From Hyalangium ruber (GTDB lineage: Bacteria; Myxococcota; Myxococcia; Myxococcales; Myxococcaceae): a stretch of DNA of 64,000 nt. The notes under the pieces were generated by a model that was not told where the DNA came from, ran no database searches, and saw only the letters and a list, made by a program, of their open reading frames with translations. The stretch lies in contig NZ_JAXIVS010000005.1 in assembly GCF_034259325.1 (NCBI RefSeq), positions 310,001 through 374,000 on the forward strand, given 5' to 3'. The number at the start of each line of letters is the position of its first letter. The stretch's first letter is position 1. The position numbers and the translations under genes were made by a program. Positions 27,609-38,041 of this stretch are shown one piece after another.

Positions 27609-29539
27609 TCGCTCACGGCCGCGCTCTTGAGGGGAATCGCGCCCGGCGTATACGTGGGGATGAGCTCGCAGAGGGAGCGCTTCACGCCGAAGTCGTCACC
27701 CACCTGCGCCGCCAACCCGAGCCGCTCGAGCTGGACGTGGAAGTCCGCGGGCGGCGCCGGGCTCTGGGCCACCTTGATGCGGTTGCGGACCTGCTGGGTG
27801 AGCTCCTCCTCCTCGCTCAGCAGCGTCTCCTCGAGCTTCTCGCCCGGCCGCAGCCCCGTGAAGACGATGGGGATGTCCTTGCCGGGCACCAGGCCCGCCA
27901 TGGTGATGAGGTTCGCGGCCAGCTCGGCGATGCGCACCGGGGCGCCCATGTCGAGGATGCAGAGCTCGCCGTAGCCTCCCAGCCCCGCCAGCACCACGAG
28001 GCCCACCGCCTCGGGGATCGTCATGAAGTAGCGGGTGCAGTCCGGGTGCGTCACCGTGACCGGCCCCCCGCGCTGGATCTGCTGCTTGAACAGCGGCACC
28101 ACGCTGCCCGCCGAGCCCAGCACGTTGCCGAACCGGACGGCGGTGAACGCCGTGCGCGACTTCGCCGCCACGTCCCGGATGACCATCTCCGCCAGCCGCT
28201 TGGAGGCCCCCATCACCGAGGAGGGGTGGACCGCCTTGTCGGTGGAGATGAGCACGAAGCGCTCCGCGCCACAGGCGTCCGCCATGCGCGCGACGTTCCG
28301 GGTGCCGAAGACGTTGTTCTTGATGGCCTCCTCGGGCGAGTCCTCCATCAGCGGCACGTGCTTGTGGGCGGCCGCGTGGAATACGTACTGCGGCGCGTGC
28401 TCCTTGCCGAGGCGCATCAGCCGATCCACGTCCCGGATGTCCGCCACGATGGAGCTCACCGGGAGCTGGGGGTAGCGCTCCTGCAGGTGGCGCACGAGGA
28501 AGTAGAGCTCGTTCTCGTTGATGTCGAGCAGCGCGAGCGAGGCGGGCGCGTGCCCCGCCACCTGGCGTGCGATCTCGCTGCCGATGGAGCCCGCCGCCCC
28601 GGTGATGAGGATGCGGCGGCCGACGATGAGCCGGTGTACTTCCTCGCGGTCGAACGAGATCGCGTCCCGGGGCAGCAGGTCCTCCGGGCTGAGGTCATGC
28701 AGCATCGCGGCGGTGATCTTCTGATCGAGGTAGGCGAACGAGGCGGGGATGATCTTGAAGCTCACGCTCTGGTGCTTGCACAGGCCCAGGATGCTCCGGA
28801 TGCGGTCGGGGGACAGGCGGGGGATGGCGATGAGCACATGGCTCACGCGGTGCTTCGTCACCAGCTCCGGCAGCGCCTCGATGGCACCGAGCACCCGCTT
28901 GCCGTTGAGGAAGGTGCCGTGCTTGCCGGGATCGTCGTCCACCAGACCGACGACGTGCCAGGGGCTGTCCGAGGTGCTCAGCAGATCGCGCAGCAGGAGG
29001 TCTCCCGCGCTGCCAGCCCCGACGACGATCGTCCGCTTCACCCCCTGCGCCCGCGAGCGCTGCTGATCGAGGTACCACAGCCGCGCCAGTCGCGGCGCGA
29101 AGCGGTGGACCCCCATCAGGGCCGTGGTGAAGAAGAACTCGATGGTGACCACCGAGCGTGGCAGGGGATCGAGGAAGAAGAAGGAGCGTGCCGCCTCGAA
29201 CACGATGGTGGCGATCGCATTGGCCAGAATGAGCCGGCCCGCTTCCGTGAGGCCGGAGCTGCGGAAGCTCCAGCGGTGCAGCCGGAACCAGACCAGGGTG
29301 GCCAGGCGCACCGCGAGCAGCAGCGGCAGGCTGCGCTCCAGCGCCCCCTGCCACCGCTCGGGCAGCTGCCCATCGAAGCGCAGCACCACCGCCCAGAAGA
29401 GCGCGCCCGCGGTGATCGCCGCGTCCAGCAACAGCATGAGCAACGAGCGCAGCCCTGGAGACCGCCGCAGGCGACCTTCTACCGGATCCCCTGAACGCAC
29501 GACCCCAGGCAGATCACTTCCGTACACCTCTTGCGCCAT
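27587..29539 (-). CDS. pglF: PglF-like nucleotide-sugar 4,6-dehydratase (membrane-bound, FlaA1/CapD family)
   Basis: A 650-residue enzyme expected to convert UDP-GlcNAc to the 4-keto-6-deoxy sugar. It has four N-terminal membrane helices (about 30-180), a CoA_binding_3/Rossmann domain (TIVVGAGSAGDLLLRDLL) and the catalytic SDR domain with ILITGAAGSIGSEIARQ, VFHAAAHKHVPLMEDSP and STDKAVHPSSVMGASKR. In the last motif Met replaces the usual catalytic Tyr (MxxxK), as known for WbpM/PglF. The C-terminal FTGLRPGEKLEETLL is conserved. The start at 29539 follows a GGGGGAGAG ribosome site. It supplies the substrate for the aminotransferase and PglD. Confidence 0.92.
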   Translation of the reverse strand: MAQEVYGSDLPGVVRSGDPVEGRLRRSPGLRSLLMLLLDAAITAGALFWAVVLRFDGQLPERWQGALERSLPLLLAVRLATLVWFRLHRWSFRSSGLTEAGRLILANAIATIVFEAARSFFFLDPLPRSVVTIEFFFTTALMGVHRFAPRLARLWYLDQQRSRAQGVKRTIVVGAGSAGDLLLRDLLSTSDSPWHVVGLVDDDPGKHGTFLNGKRVLGAIEALPELVTKHRVSHVLIAIPRLSPDRIRSILGLCKHQSVSFKIIPASFAYLDQKITAAMLHDLSPEDLLPRDAISFDREEVHRLIVGRRILITGAAGSIGSEIARQVAGHAPASLALLDINENELYFLVRHLQERYPQLPVSSIVADIRDVDRLMRLGKEHAPQYVFHAAAHKHVPLMEDSPEEAIKNNVFGTRNVARMADACGAERFVLISTDKAVHPSSVMGASKRLAEMVIRDVAAKSRTAFTAVRFGNVLGSAGSVVPLFKQQIQRGGPVTVTHPDCTRYFMTIPEAVGLVVLAGLGGYGELCILDMGAPVRIAELAANLITMAGLVPGKDIPIVFTGLRPGEKLEETLLSEEEELTQQVRNRIKVAQSPAPPADFHVQLERLGLAAQVGDDFGVKRSLCELIPTYTPGAIPLKSAAVSDQRSFAR

Positions 29540-29774
29540 TGGCTCTCCCCCCTGTGACGAGCGGACAGAGGGTGGAGAGGGAGCAAGCCAGTTTAAAGTT
29601 GCCCTGGAGAGCAGGGACTTTGATGCAAGGGCGCGTGTGCTCCCGCCCCGAAGGTCCATTCCAGCGGTTTCGTGTTCCCCCTCGGCCAGGGAGCCCCTGC
29701 GTACGATGCAGTTCCGGCGCTCTCACCCCAAAACCTCGGCCGCCTTTCGCGGTCCATCCCAATGGGGGAAGAAC

Positions 29775-31019
29775 ATGTCCTGGTCTCGATGGTTCCCGGT
29801 GCTCCTGGGTGTCTTGCTGCTTCCTGGTTTCGTACAGGTCGCGGAGGCGGGTTGTACCTATTCGGCCTGCACCAATACGACGGCGGTCGATCACACCTTC
29901 AGCGCTGGCACGCGATGGACGTTCAATATCCAGACATGCCCGTGTGAGGGATTGGTGATCTCCTCGGCGACCTTCACGCCCAAGGGGGGCACTCCCCGCC
30001 TGGTGCTCAACAGAGGCAGCATCGCGGAGATCCACGTTCCCTACCTGGCTGGCACTCCGCGCTTCCTGGACATCTCCGAGTCCACGAGCGGGCTCGGCCC
30101 CAACGCCATTCCCTTGACCGCGGCGGAGTGCGCGGGCGGCACGCTGCTGGCTGGCAACCGTGTCTGCAAGAACATCGAACATCACGACTACGCCTGGAAG
30201 TATTTCAACACCCACCAGCACAGCGAGAATGTCTCGGTGTACATGGCCTCGCAGTTGGGTGAGTACACCTACGTCAACCTGTGGGAGTTTCACGACACAG
30301 GTGTCATCGAGCCTCGGCTGGGGCTCACGGGCCGGCTCCAGATCGTCTCGCCGGGCGCGGGCTATGCCCCCTATGGCGGCCGCATGAACCCGCAGTCGGA
30401 GGCGACTCCGCTGATCGGGCTCTCGCACATGCACAACATCTACTACCGGCTCGACTTCGATCTGGCGGGCGCGGGCAATGACGCCGTTGAGCAGCTCAGC
30501 TTCCAGCCCTCGAACGTGGCGTCACCGAACGCCTCCTGCGCCACGCCCGGGCAGTGCGCCGTCAACGTGGTGACGCCCATCCTCACCGAGGCGGCGCAGG
30601 ACTTCGTCCCCACCGCCTACACGAGCTGGCGCGTCTACGACAAGCTCATCAACAACAGCGACGGCCGGAAGATTGGCTATGAGATCGTCCCCGACGTCCA
30701 CGGCGTGTGGAGCGGCATGACGGCCGGGTCGGAGCCCTGGTCCTCTCACGAGATGTTCGTCACCCGCTTCGCTGGGTGCGAGAGCCTCGCGGTGGGCAAC
30801 GTCCCGCCCCACATCGCCCCCTCGTGTACCTCGGTGCCCTCCCACGTGAGCGCGATGGTCAACGGGCAGTCCGTGGACGGGCAGGACGTGGTGCTCTGGT
30901 ACGTCAACCGGCACCTGCACAAGCCGCGTGACGAGGATCAGGTCAACATGCCCATCGAGTGGATGCACTTCGAGATCAAGCCGAGCAGCTTCCACCACAA
31001 GAGCCCGCTGGAGCTGTAA
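29775..31019 (+). CDS. Secreted copper amine oxidase, catalytic domain only
   Basis: A 414-residue exported protein (signal peptide MSWSRWFPVLLGVLLLPGFVQVAEA) that aligns with the C-terminal catalytic domain of copper/topaquinone amine oxidases, which turn primary amines into aldehydes with H2O2 and NH3. The conserved N-terminal CPCEGLVIS strand, VPYLAGTPRFLDISESTSGLG (catalytic-base Asp99), the loop Cys pair, copper ligands His218 and His220 (SHMHNIYYRLDFDL) and third ligand His398 (MPIEWMHFEIKP) are all present. The cofactor Tyr would be Tyr164 in GEYTY; family consensus is N-Y-(D/E)-Y, so both flanking residues differ. The usual N-terminal D2/D3 domains (about 200 residues) are absent. ATG 29775 follows GGGGGAAG. 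The 235-bp gap before it is a divergent promoter region with pglF. Confidence 0.85.
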   Translation: MSWSRWFPVLLGVLLLPGFVQVAEAGCTYSACTNTTAVDHTFSAGTRWTFNIQTCPCEGLVISSATFTPKGGTPRLVLNRGSIAEIHVPYLAGTPRFLDISESTSGLGPNAIPLTAAECAGGTLLAGNRVCKNIEHHDYAWKYFNTHQHSENVSVYMASQLGEYTYVNLWEFHDTGVIEPRLGLTGRLQIVSPGAGYAPYGGRMNPQSEATPLIGLSHMHNIYYRLDFDLAGAGNDAVEQLSFQPSNVASPNASCATPGQCAVNVVTPILTEAAQDFVPTAYTSWRVYDKLINNSDGRKIGYEIVPDVHGVWSGMTAGSEPWSSHEMFVTRFAGCESLAVGNVPPHIAPSCTSVPSHVSAMVNGQSVDGQDVVLWYVNRHLHKPRDEDQVNMPIEWMHFEIKPSSFHHKSPLEL

Positions 31020-32109
31020 TGCTCCCGATCGCCGCCGGTGGGGCCCGGTAGGCCGGGAAGAAGGCCCCGGTGAACTCCTGGGCGTGGTAGCGACTCCAGC
31101 TCTCGACCAGCCGGGCATACACGGCCGGCTGGTGGATCTTCCTGCCGAGGTTGAGCGCCAACGTGCCCTCGGGGTTGAAGCGGTGCTTGAACTGGAAGAG
31201 CGAGTCGCGGCCCCGGTGCCCTCCTCCCAGGTGGAAGGTACGCAGCCCGGCTCGCCGGGCCCACAGCGCCAACTGGTGGAACTGGAAGACGTTGGGCCCC
31301 AGGTGCAGTGACGCCTCTTCCGAGGCCCCCAGGTGGTAGACGAGCGCGTCCCCCTCGCGCAGGCACAGCGCGGCGGAGATCATCCGCCCGTCGAGGAAGA
31401 CCGCGCCCAGCAGGGCGCTCGAGCCGAAGCACGCGAACAGCCGCTCCAGGTACTGCGTCGAGAAATAGAAGTACGGAAGCGCCTGCAGCTTGTCCATCGT
31501 CGCGCGGTAGAGGCGATAGAAGACCTCGAGGTGTTCGAGCGCCTCGGGCCCGGCGAGCACACGGAACTCCAGCCCGTTCTTCAGCGCCTTGCGGATGTTC
31601 CGCTGGTGGTTGGCGTGGTAGCGGTCGAGCAGCTCCTCCTCCGTCAGGGAGAGATCCATGAAGACGGTCTCCCGATCGAAGGTGATGTCCATCGTCCCCC
31701 CGAGGTGCCGGTGGTTGCCCAGCAGCGGGTGGAAGCGGACGAACTCGCTGACGATGTTGGCGCCGCGGCAGTACGCCTCGAACTCCGCCCGGAAGGCCCG
31801 AAGCACCAGCTCGCGGGGCTCCGCGCAGAGCGGACCTCCGTAGCCGTAGGTGGGGCTGATGATGTCGTACCAGTCCCCTTCGAGCCGTGCGTCCCCAAAG
31901 AAGGGCAGCCCCCGGATCGGCCTGCGGATGAAGGCGTAGCAAACCCTGTTGCCCACCCTATCCGAGTACGCGAAGAGGAAGGGGTCGCCATCCCCCATGC
32001 AGCGGCAGAGCTCCGCATAGGCGTGGAGATAGTAGACGTCCTTGAGTGAAAGCTGCGCGTACGCGGATGCCCACCGCTCTGGCTCTGAGAACGAGATGAT
32101 CTCGTGCAT
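30976..32109 (-). CDS. FemAB/GNAT-type acyltransferase 3
   Basis: A 377-residue FemAB-like protein, the most complete of the three in this locus, with two GNAT-like halves. DRYHANHQRNIRKALKNGLEFRV is the family's NxRxxIRKA helix. FYRLYRATMDKLQALPYFYFSTQYLERLF and LVYHLGASEEASLHLGPNVFQFHQLALWARRAGLRTFHLGGG match 'lipid II:glycine glycyltransferase-like' proteins. The ATG at 32109 follows GAGAGGGG; a GTG six codons earlier is less likely. The 3' end overlaps the amine oxidase gene by 44 nt in convergent orientation. Substrate unknown; aminoacylation or acylation of the exported polymer is the contextual guess. Confidence 0.82.
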   Translation of the reverse strand: MHEIISFSEPERWASAYAQLSLKDVYYLHAYAELCRCMGDGDPFLFAYSDRVGNRVCYAFIRRPIRGLPFFGDARLEGDWYDIISPTYGYGGPLCAEPRELVLRAFRAEFEAYCRGANIVSEFVRFHPLLGNHRHLGGTMDITFDRETVFMDLSLTEEELLDRYHANHQRNIRKALKNGLEFRVLAGPEALEHLEVFYRLYRATMDKLQALPYFYFSTQYLERLFACFGSSALLGAVFLDGRMISAALCLREGDALVYHLGASEEASLHLGPNVFQFHQLALWARRAGLRTFHLGGGHRGRDSLFQFKHRFNPEGTLALNLGRKIHQPAVYARLVESWSRYHAQEFTGAFFPAYRAPPAAIGSITAPAGSCGGSCSA

Positions 32110-32200
32110 GGGAAGTCCCCTCTCCACGCCAGTGTGGAGCAGGCGGGCGGCCAGCAGTCAGGCCCCCAGGTCTCGGGGGATCTGCGACCACTGAACAGTC

Positions 32201-33430
32201 CTACTCCGAGCGCATGGCCTCCACGGGATCCAACCGGGCGGCCCGCGCCGCCGGGTAGATGCCGAACACCAGCCCCACCAGGGAGCTCATCCCCAGCGCC
32301 AGCGCCACCGCCCACAGCGGCACCACCGTGGGGAAGCCCAGCATCCACCGGCCCAGGAAGGCCAGCCCGAACCCCAGCGCCACGCCGATGACACCGCCCA
32401 CCAGCGAGAGGATCACCGCCTCGATGGCGAACTGCCCCAGGATGCGCCACTTGCGCGCCCCCAGCGCCTTGCGGATGCCGATCTCTCGCGTCCGCTCCGT
32501 CACCGACACCAACATGATGTTGAGGATGCCGATGCCGCCCACCACCAGCGACAGCAGGCACACGCCGAAGCCCGCGATGCTGATGACCACCGAGAGCTGG
32601 TTGAACGTCTGCGTCATCGACTCGTTGGTGTGGATCTCGAAGTTGCTCTCATCGAGCGGGCCCACGTCCCGCCGGCGCCGCAGCAGGTTCGTCACCTCGT
32701 CCTGCGCCTTCTGCACCTGCGTGGCCTCGGTCGCCTGGATGTTGATGTCCAGCGAGCGGGCCTTGCCGTAGAGCTGCTGGAAGGACTTCAGCGGCATGAT
32801 GACGAGGTTGTCCATGCTCATCATCCCCAGGAAGCTGCCGCGCCGCTGCAGCACCCCGATGATGGTGAAGGGCCGGCCCTTGATGCGGATCTCGTGGTTG
32901 ATCGGATTGGCGCCCGGGAACAGGCTCTCCGCCACGTCCACGCCCACCACCGCCACGGGGCGCCCGTCCACCGTCTCCGTCGTGCCGAAGAAGCGTCCGG
33001 AGGCCACGGAGATACCGCTGGTGTCCACGTACTCGGGCGTGGCGCCGTAGACGCGCACCGTGGGCCGTGTCTCCTCGGAGGCCGTGGCGATCTTCTGGCC
33101 GCCCTCGTCATCCGCCGCCGCCACCGCGCTCACCGAGGGGCATGACTCCTCGATGGCGTGCGCGTCCTCCAGCGTCAGGTTGGGCCGCTTGGCGTACTTC
33201 TGCCAGTTGAAGCGCCCGAAACCCGAGGGCCACTTCGTCGCCTGGAAGGTGTTGGCCCCCAGCTGCGACAGGTCCTTGTTCACCTTGGTGCGCAGGCCCT
33301 CGATGAGGGCCATCATGGTGATGACCGTGGTGACGCCGATGACGATGCCCAGCAGCGTCAGCAGCGAGCGCAGCGGGTTGCCCAGGAACGTGCCCAGGGC
33401 CAGGCGGATGTTGTCGAGAATGGCACGCAT
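32201..33430 (-). CDS. MacB/FtsX-type ABC transporter permease 2
   Basis: A 409-residue permease with MacB topology: N-terminal helix (LRSLLTLLGIVIGVTTVITMMALIEGL), a periplasmic MacB_PCD domain (about residues 45-240), then three membrane helices containing the FtsX motif [35 protein letters not shown]. It ends ARLDPVEAMRSE. It is the last gene of the efflux operon, 9 nt after permease 1. Two different permeases after one ATPase suggest a heterodimeric MacB-like pump with the ATPase as a separate chain. Confidence 0.92.
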   Translation of the reverse strand: MRAILDNIRLALGTFLGNPLRSLLTLLGIVIGVTTVITMMALIEGLRTKVNKDLSQLGANTFQATKWPSGFGRFNWQKYAKRPNLTLEDAHAIEESCPSVSAVAAADDEGGQKIATASEETRPTVRVYGATPEYVDTSGISVASGRFFGTTETVDGRPVAVVGVDVAESLFPGANPINHEIRIKGRPFTIIGVLQRRGSFLGMMSMDNLVIMPLKSFQQLYGKARSLDINIQATEATQVQKAQDEVTNLLRRRRDVGPLDESNFEIHTNESMTQTFNQLSVVISIAGFGVCLLSLVVGGIGILNIMLVSVTERTREIGIRKALGARKWRILGQFAIEAVILSLVGGVIGVALGFGLAFLGRWMLGFPTVVPLWAVALALGMSSLVGLVFGIYPAARAARLDPVEAMRSE

Positions 33431-33439
33431 GGGTCCGGC

Positions 33440-34680
33440 TCACTCGTAACGGAGTGCCTCCACGGGATCCAGGTTCGCCGCGCGGGCCGCCGGCCAGATG
33501 CCGAACAGCAGCCCCACGATGGCCGCGAAGCCCACGCCGGCCACTACCGTGAGCGGCTGCACCTCCGCCGCCAGCGGCGTGATGAGCGACACCACCTTCG
33601 CCGTGCCCAGCCCCACCACCGTCCCCAGCCCGCCGCCCACCGCCGACACGGCCGAGGCCTCCATGAGGAACTGGAACACGATCGTCTGCTTGCGCGCTCC
33701 CAGCGCCCGGCGGATGCCGATCTCCCGCGTCCGCTCGCGCACCGACACCAGCATGATGTTCATGATGCCGATGCCGCCCACCAGCAGGGTGATGAGGCCC
33801 ACGCCCACCGCCACGCCGTACAGCGCGCCGGTGAGCTGCTGGTAGGTGTTGGCCAGCATCTCCGGCCGGTTGATGGAGAAGTCGTCCGGCGCGTCCGGCG
33901 CCGTCCCTCGCACACGGCGCATGATTCCGATGAGCTGATCCTCGGCGCGCCGCACCTCCTCGGCGCTGGCCACCGCGATGGCGATGCTGAACGGGCGCTG
34001 CTTGCCGAACGCCGCGTAGAACGTCTTGAAAGGCACCATCACGATGAGATCCTGGTTGTTGTCCAGGAGCTTGCCCTTGCGCGACAGCGTGCCCACCACC
34101 TGGAAGGGCCGGCCCTCCACGCGGATCGTCTGCCCCAGCGGGCTCACGCCCGGGAAGAGCCCCTCCGCCACGTCCGCGCCCAGCACGGCCACTGGTCGCG
34201 TCGTCTCGTTGTCCGACTCGGTGATGAAGCGACCCGTCGTCACCTCATACCCCGAGATGGTGAGGTACTCGTTCGTCACCCCGTTGACGCCCACCGTGGA
34301 AAGCTGCTCCTCGCCGTGAGACACGTCCGCTCCGCGCCCCACCACCGGCGAGATGGCGGTGATGAAGCTCGACTGGGCGCGGATCTGCTCCACCTGCGGC
34401 AGGGTGAAGTTCTTGCGGTTGCGGTACAGCCACCAGTCCCCGCGCATCACCCACGGGAACTTGGAGACCTGGAGCGTGTTGGCGCCGATGGTGGCCAGCT
34501 GCCGATCGAAGGAGGAGTTGAGGCCCTGGATGATGCCCACGATGGCCAACAGCGTGGCCACGCCAATGCCGATGCCCACCGTGGTGAGCACCGTGCGCAT
34601 CCGGTTGGCCTTCAGCGAGAAGAGCGCGATGCGCGCCCCCTCCATCACGTCCACCCGGAAGACATCCACCCGAGACTTGC

Positions 34681-34684
<4 letters not shown>
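33440..34684 (-). CDS. MacB/FtsX-type ABC transporter permease 1
   Basis: A 414-residue paralogue of the next gene with the same layout: first helix in [27 protein letters not shown], a periplasmic MacB_PCD domain, and the FtsX core [39 protein letters not shown], ending [12 protein letters not shown]. The ATG overlaps the ATPase stop codon (ATGA). The periplasmic domain differs enough from permease 2 to suggest distinct contacts with the adaptor. Confidence 0.92.
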
Positions 34685-35438
<754 letters not shown>

Positions 35439-35442
<4 letters not shown>

Positions 35443-36707
35443 GACTTGCGCCCATCCTTCATGGCACCCGGGCCGTCCTGCGCGGGCTCGCTCACCGCGG
35501 CCCCGTTCTCCAGCTCCTTGGAGAGGGTGCGGTAGGGGCCCTCCACCACGCGCCACCCATCCTCCACGCCCTCGAGGATCTCCAGCTCCGTGTCCGAGGC
35601 GATGCCCGTGCGCACCCGGCGCACCTGCGTCTTGTTGTCCTCCGTCACCCGGAAGACGACCTTGGCCAGGGACTCCGTCTTGCGACGGGCCGTCAGCCCC
35701 CCACCCTCCACCGGCGCCTTGTAGTCCGGCAGGCTCTTCTCCGAGCGCACCGTCACCGCCTGGATGGGCACCAGCAGCGCGTCGTTGTGCGTCTCGGCGG
35801 CGATGCGCACTTCGGCGCTCATGCCCGGCAGCACGCCCGGAGGCCGCGAGTCCAGCGCCACGGTGACCGGGAACGTCGTCACCTCCGCCTCCGTGCCCGG
35901 GTTCTTGATGGTGGCCTTCTGGGCGATCTCCACCACCGAGCCCGTGTACGACTCGCCCTCCAGCGCATCCAGCGTCACCTCGGAGGGCTGGCCCGGCTTG
36001 AGGTGGACCACCTCGTGCTCGCCCACCTCGATCTTCACCTCCATGGCGCTCAGCGCGGCGATGATCATCACCACGTCCTCGGAGAAGTCCGAGCCACGCA
36101 CGCGCTCACCCACCTCGCGCGACAGTTCGATCACATTGCCGTCGATGGGCGAGGTGAGCGTGGTGTTGGACAGGTTGCTGGCCGCCTCGTCATAGACGGC
36201 GGAGGCCTGGGCGAAGCGCTGCCGCGCCGCCGCCACGCGCGCCTCGGCCGTGTCCTTGGCGGCCCGGAGCTGATCCAGCTCCGCGCCTGAAGCGAGCCCC
36301 TTACCCACCAGCCCCTCCACGCGCCCGTACTCGGCGGCGGAGCGCTGGGCCTCCACCTCGGAGACCTGCACCTCGGCCTTCGACGCGCTCTGGGAGGCCA
36401 GCGCCTGCTTCACCGCAGCCTCGAAGCGCCGCCGGTCGATGCGCCCCAGCACCTGGCCCTTCGTCACCCGGTCTCCGTCCTTCACCAGCAGCTCGATCAG
36501 ATCTCCGGACAGGTTGGAGGAGATCTTCACGGTGGTGGCCGCCTGCACCTTGCCCGCCCCCGTAATGGTGCGGGTGATGGAGCCCTTGCGGACCTTGGCC
36601 ACCTGCACCTCGACCGAGGGGGGCGGCCGGGTCCTCAAGCCTCCCGCCGTGATGGCCGCGGCTCCGAGGAACAGCACTCCAGCAATGACCGCCTTCCACC
36701 ACTTCAT
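35439..36707 (-). CDS. HlyD/MacA-type periplasmic adaptor
   Basis: A 422-residue membrane-fusion protein linking the inner-membrane ABC unit to the TolC channel. It has an N-terminal membrane anchor ([18 protein letters not shown]), a split lipoyl domain ([33 protein letters not shown] ... [16 protein letters not shown]), a coiled-coil hairpin (about 90-200, [32 protein letters not shown]) and a beta-barrel/membrane-proximal domain. The tail ([17 protein letters not shown]) is polar. The ATG overlaps the tolC stop in ATGA. Confidence 0.92.
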
Positions 36708-38041
36708 TTGGATTCTCCCGGGCTCAGCAAGCCCATGGCCCGCGTGACAGCAAAGCGGGCGACTTCCACAGTGACTCGGCTCTCCAACAACGCCAGCTCC
36801 GCCTGAGTGAGCTTGAGCTGCGCGTCGCGCACCTCCAGCGTCGAGCCGGCGCCCGCCTTGAAGCGCTCCTCGGCCAGCGCCAGACTCTGGGCGGCCGCCT
36901 CCCGGTTGTCGGCGGAGAGCTTCGCGGCGGAGATCTGCACCTCCAGCGCCACCAGCGTCCGCCGCACCTCGGCCTCGAGCTCGCGCTCGCTCTGCGCCAG
37001 ATTCAACTCCGCCGTGCGCACCGAGGCCGCCGCCCGGCTCACCTCGGCTCGCGAGGAGAGGCCGGTGAAGATGTCCCACTGCAGCACCACCGCGCCTCTC
37101 AGCGTGTGCTGCAACCGAGGCTCGGTATAGAAGACGTCCGCGCTGGGATCGCTGCGCGAGTACGCGCCCTGGGCCAACAGCCGCGGGAGGTAGCCCGCGC
37201 GGGCGACATCCTTGCCCAGGGAGGCGGCGCGCACCTGTTGCTGCAGCGCCTGGATGAGGGGGCGGCGCTGACGGGCCTCGTTCAGCGCCACCTCGAGGGC
37301 CGGCGCGGGCGCGGGCTCCTGCGTGAGGGTGGCCGGCGGCTGGGCCTCTAGCGCCTCGGCGCCGGGGCGAGCCAGCCAGATGGCCAGCTGCGCCTGGTCC
37401 TGCGCGAGCTGCGAGCGGCGCTGCAGCAGGCTGATGCGGTCATTGCCCAGGTTCACCAGCGCGGAGAGCTCCTCGCCCCGCCCCACGCGGCCCGCCTCGA
37501 AGAGGGCCCGGGCGCGCTCCAGCTGCTCCTCGCTGCGGCGCACGGTGGCCTCCAGCACCTGGATGGTGGCCTGCGAGCGATAGAGGGTGAAGAAGCGGTT
37601 GATGGCCTCCAGCTCCGAGGCATCCGCCTGCTCCAGGGCCTGGCCCCGGGTGGCCTCCGCGGTCGCGCCGCTCTGCTCCAGCAGCTTCCAGCGCGCCCGG
37701 TCATAGATGATCTGCGAGATGGACAGGGTCAGATCGAAGCCGCCACGGCTGGTGGGGGCGACCTCTCTGGGCTCCTGGACGCAGTTTTCCCCGGAAGGAT
37801 CGCAGAAGGTGTTCACGATGCGCTGCCGGCCGAGGAGCGTACCGCCCGCGCTGGTGTTGAAGTCCACCTGGGGCAGCAGCGGCGCGCGGGACAGGTTCAC
37901 CTGCTGCTCGGCGCGCTCCAGATCGAGCAGCGACAGCAGCGCCTGGGTGTTCTTGCGCCCCTCGGTGCGCGCCTGGTCCAGGGTGATGGGGGTGGCGGCC
38001 GGAACGACGGCCACCCAGGCCGCGATCAACAGTGCGTTCAT
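36704..38041 (-). CDS. TolC-family outer-membrane efflux channel
   Basis: A 445-residue outer-membrane factor with a signal peptide (MNALLIAAWVAVVPAATP) and two OEP repeats of long amphipathic helices (TLDQARTEGRKNTQALLSLLDLERAEQQVNLSRAPLLPQVDF; ALEVALNEARQRRPLIQALQQQVRAASLGKDVARAGYLPRL). A short Cys-containing loop (NTFCDPSGENCVQEP) may be a surface loop with a disulfide. The ATG overlaps the YIP1 gene stop (ATGA). Substrate is unknown; lipids, peptides or siderophores are all possible for MacAB-like pumps. Confidence 0.92.
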   Translation of the reverse strand: MNALLIAAWVAVVPAATPITLDQARTEGRKNTQALLSLLDLERAEQQVNLSRAPLLPQVDFNTSAGGTLLGRQRIVNTFCDPSGENCVQEPREVAPTSRGGFDLTLSISQIIYDRARWKLLEQSGATAEATRGQALEQADASELEAINRFFTLYRSQATIQVLEATVRRSEEQLERARALFEAGRVGRGEELSALVNLGNDRISLLQRRSQLAQDQAQLAIWLARPGAEALEAQPPATLTQEPAPAPALEVALNEARQRRPLIQALQQQVRAASLGKDVARAGYLPRLLAQGAYSRSDPSADVFYTEPRLQHTLRGAVVLQWDIFTGLSSRAEVSRAAASVRTAELNLAQSERELEAEVRRTLVALEVQISAAKLSADNREAAAQSLALAEERFKAGAGSTLEVRDAQLKLTQAELALLESRVTVEVARFAVTRAMGLLSPGESK

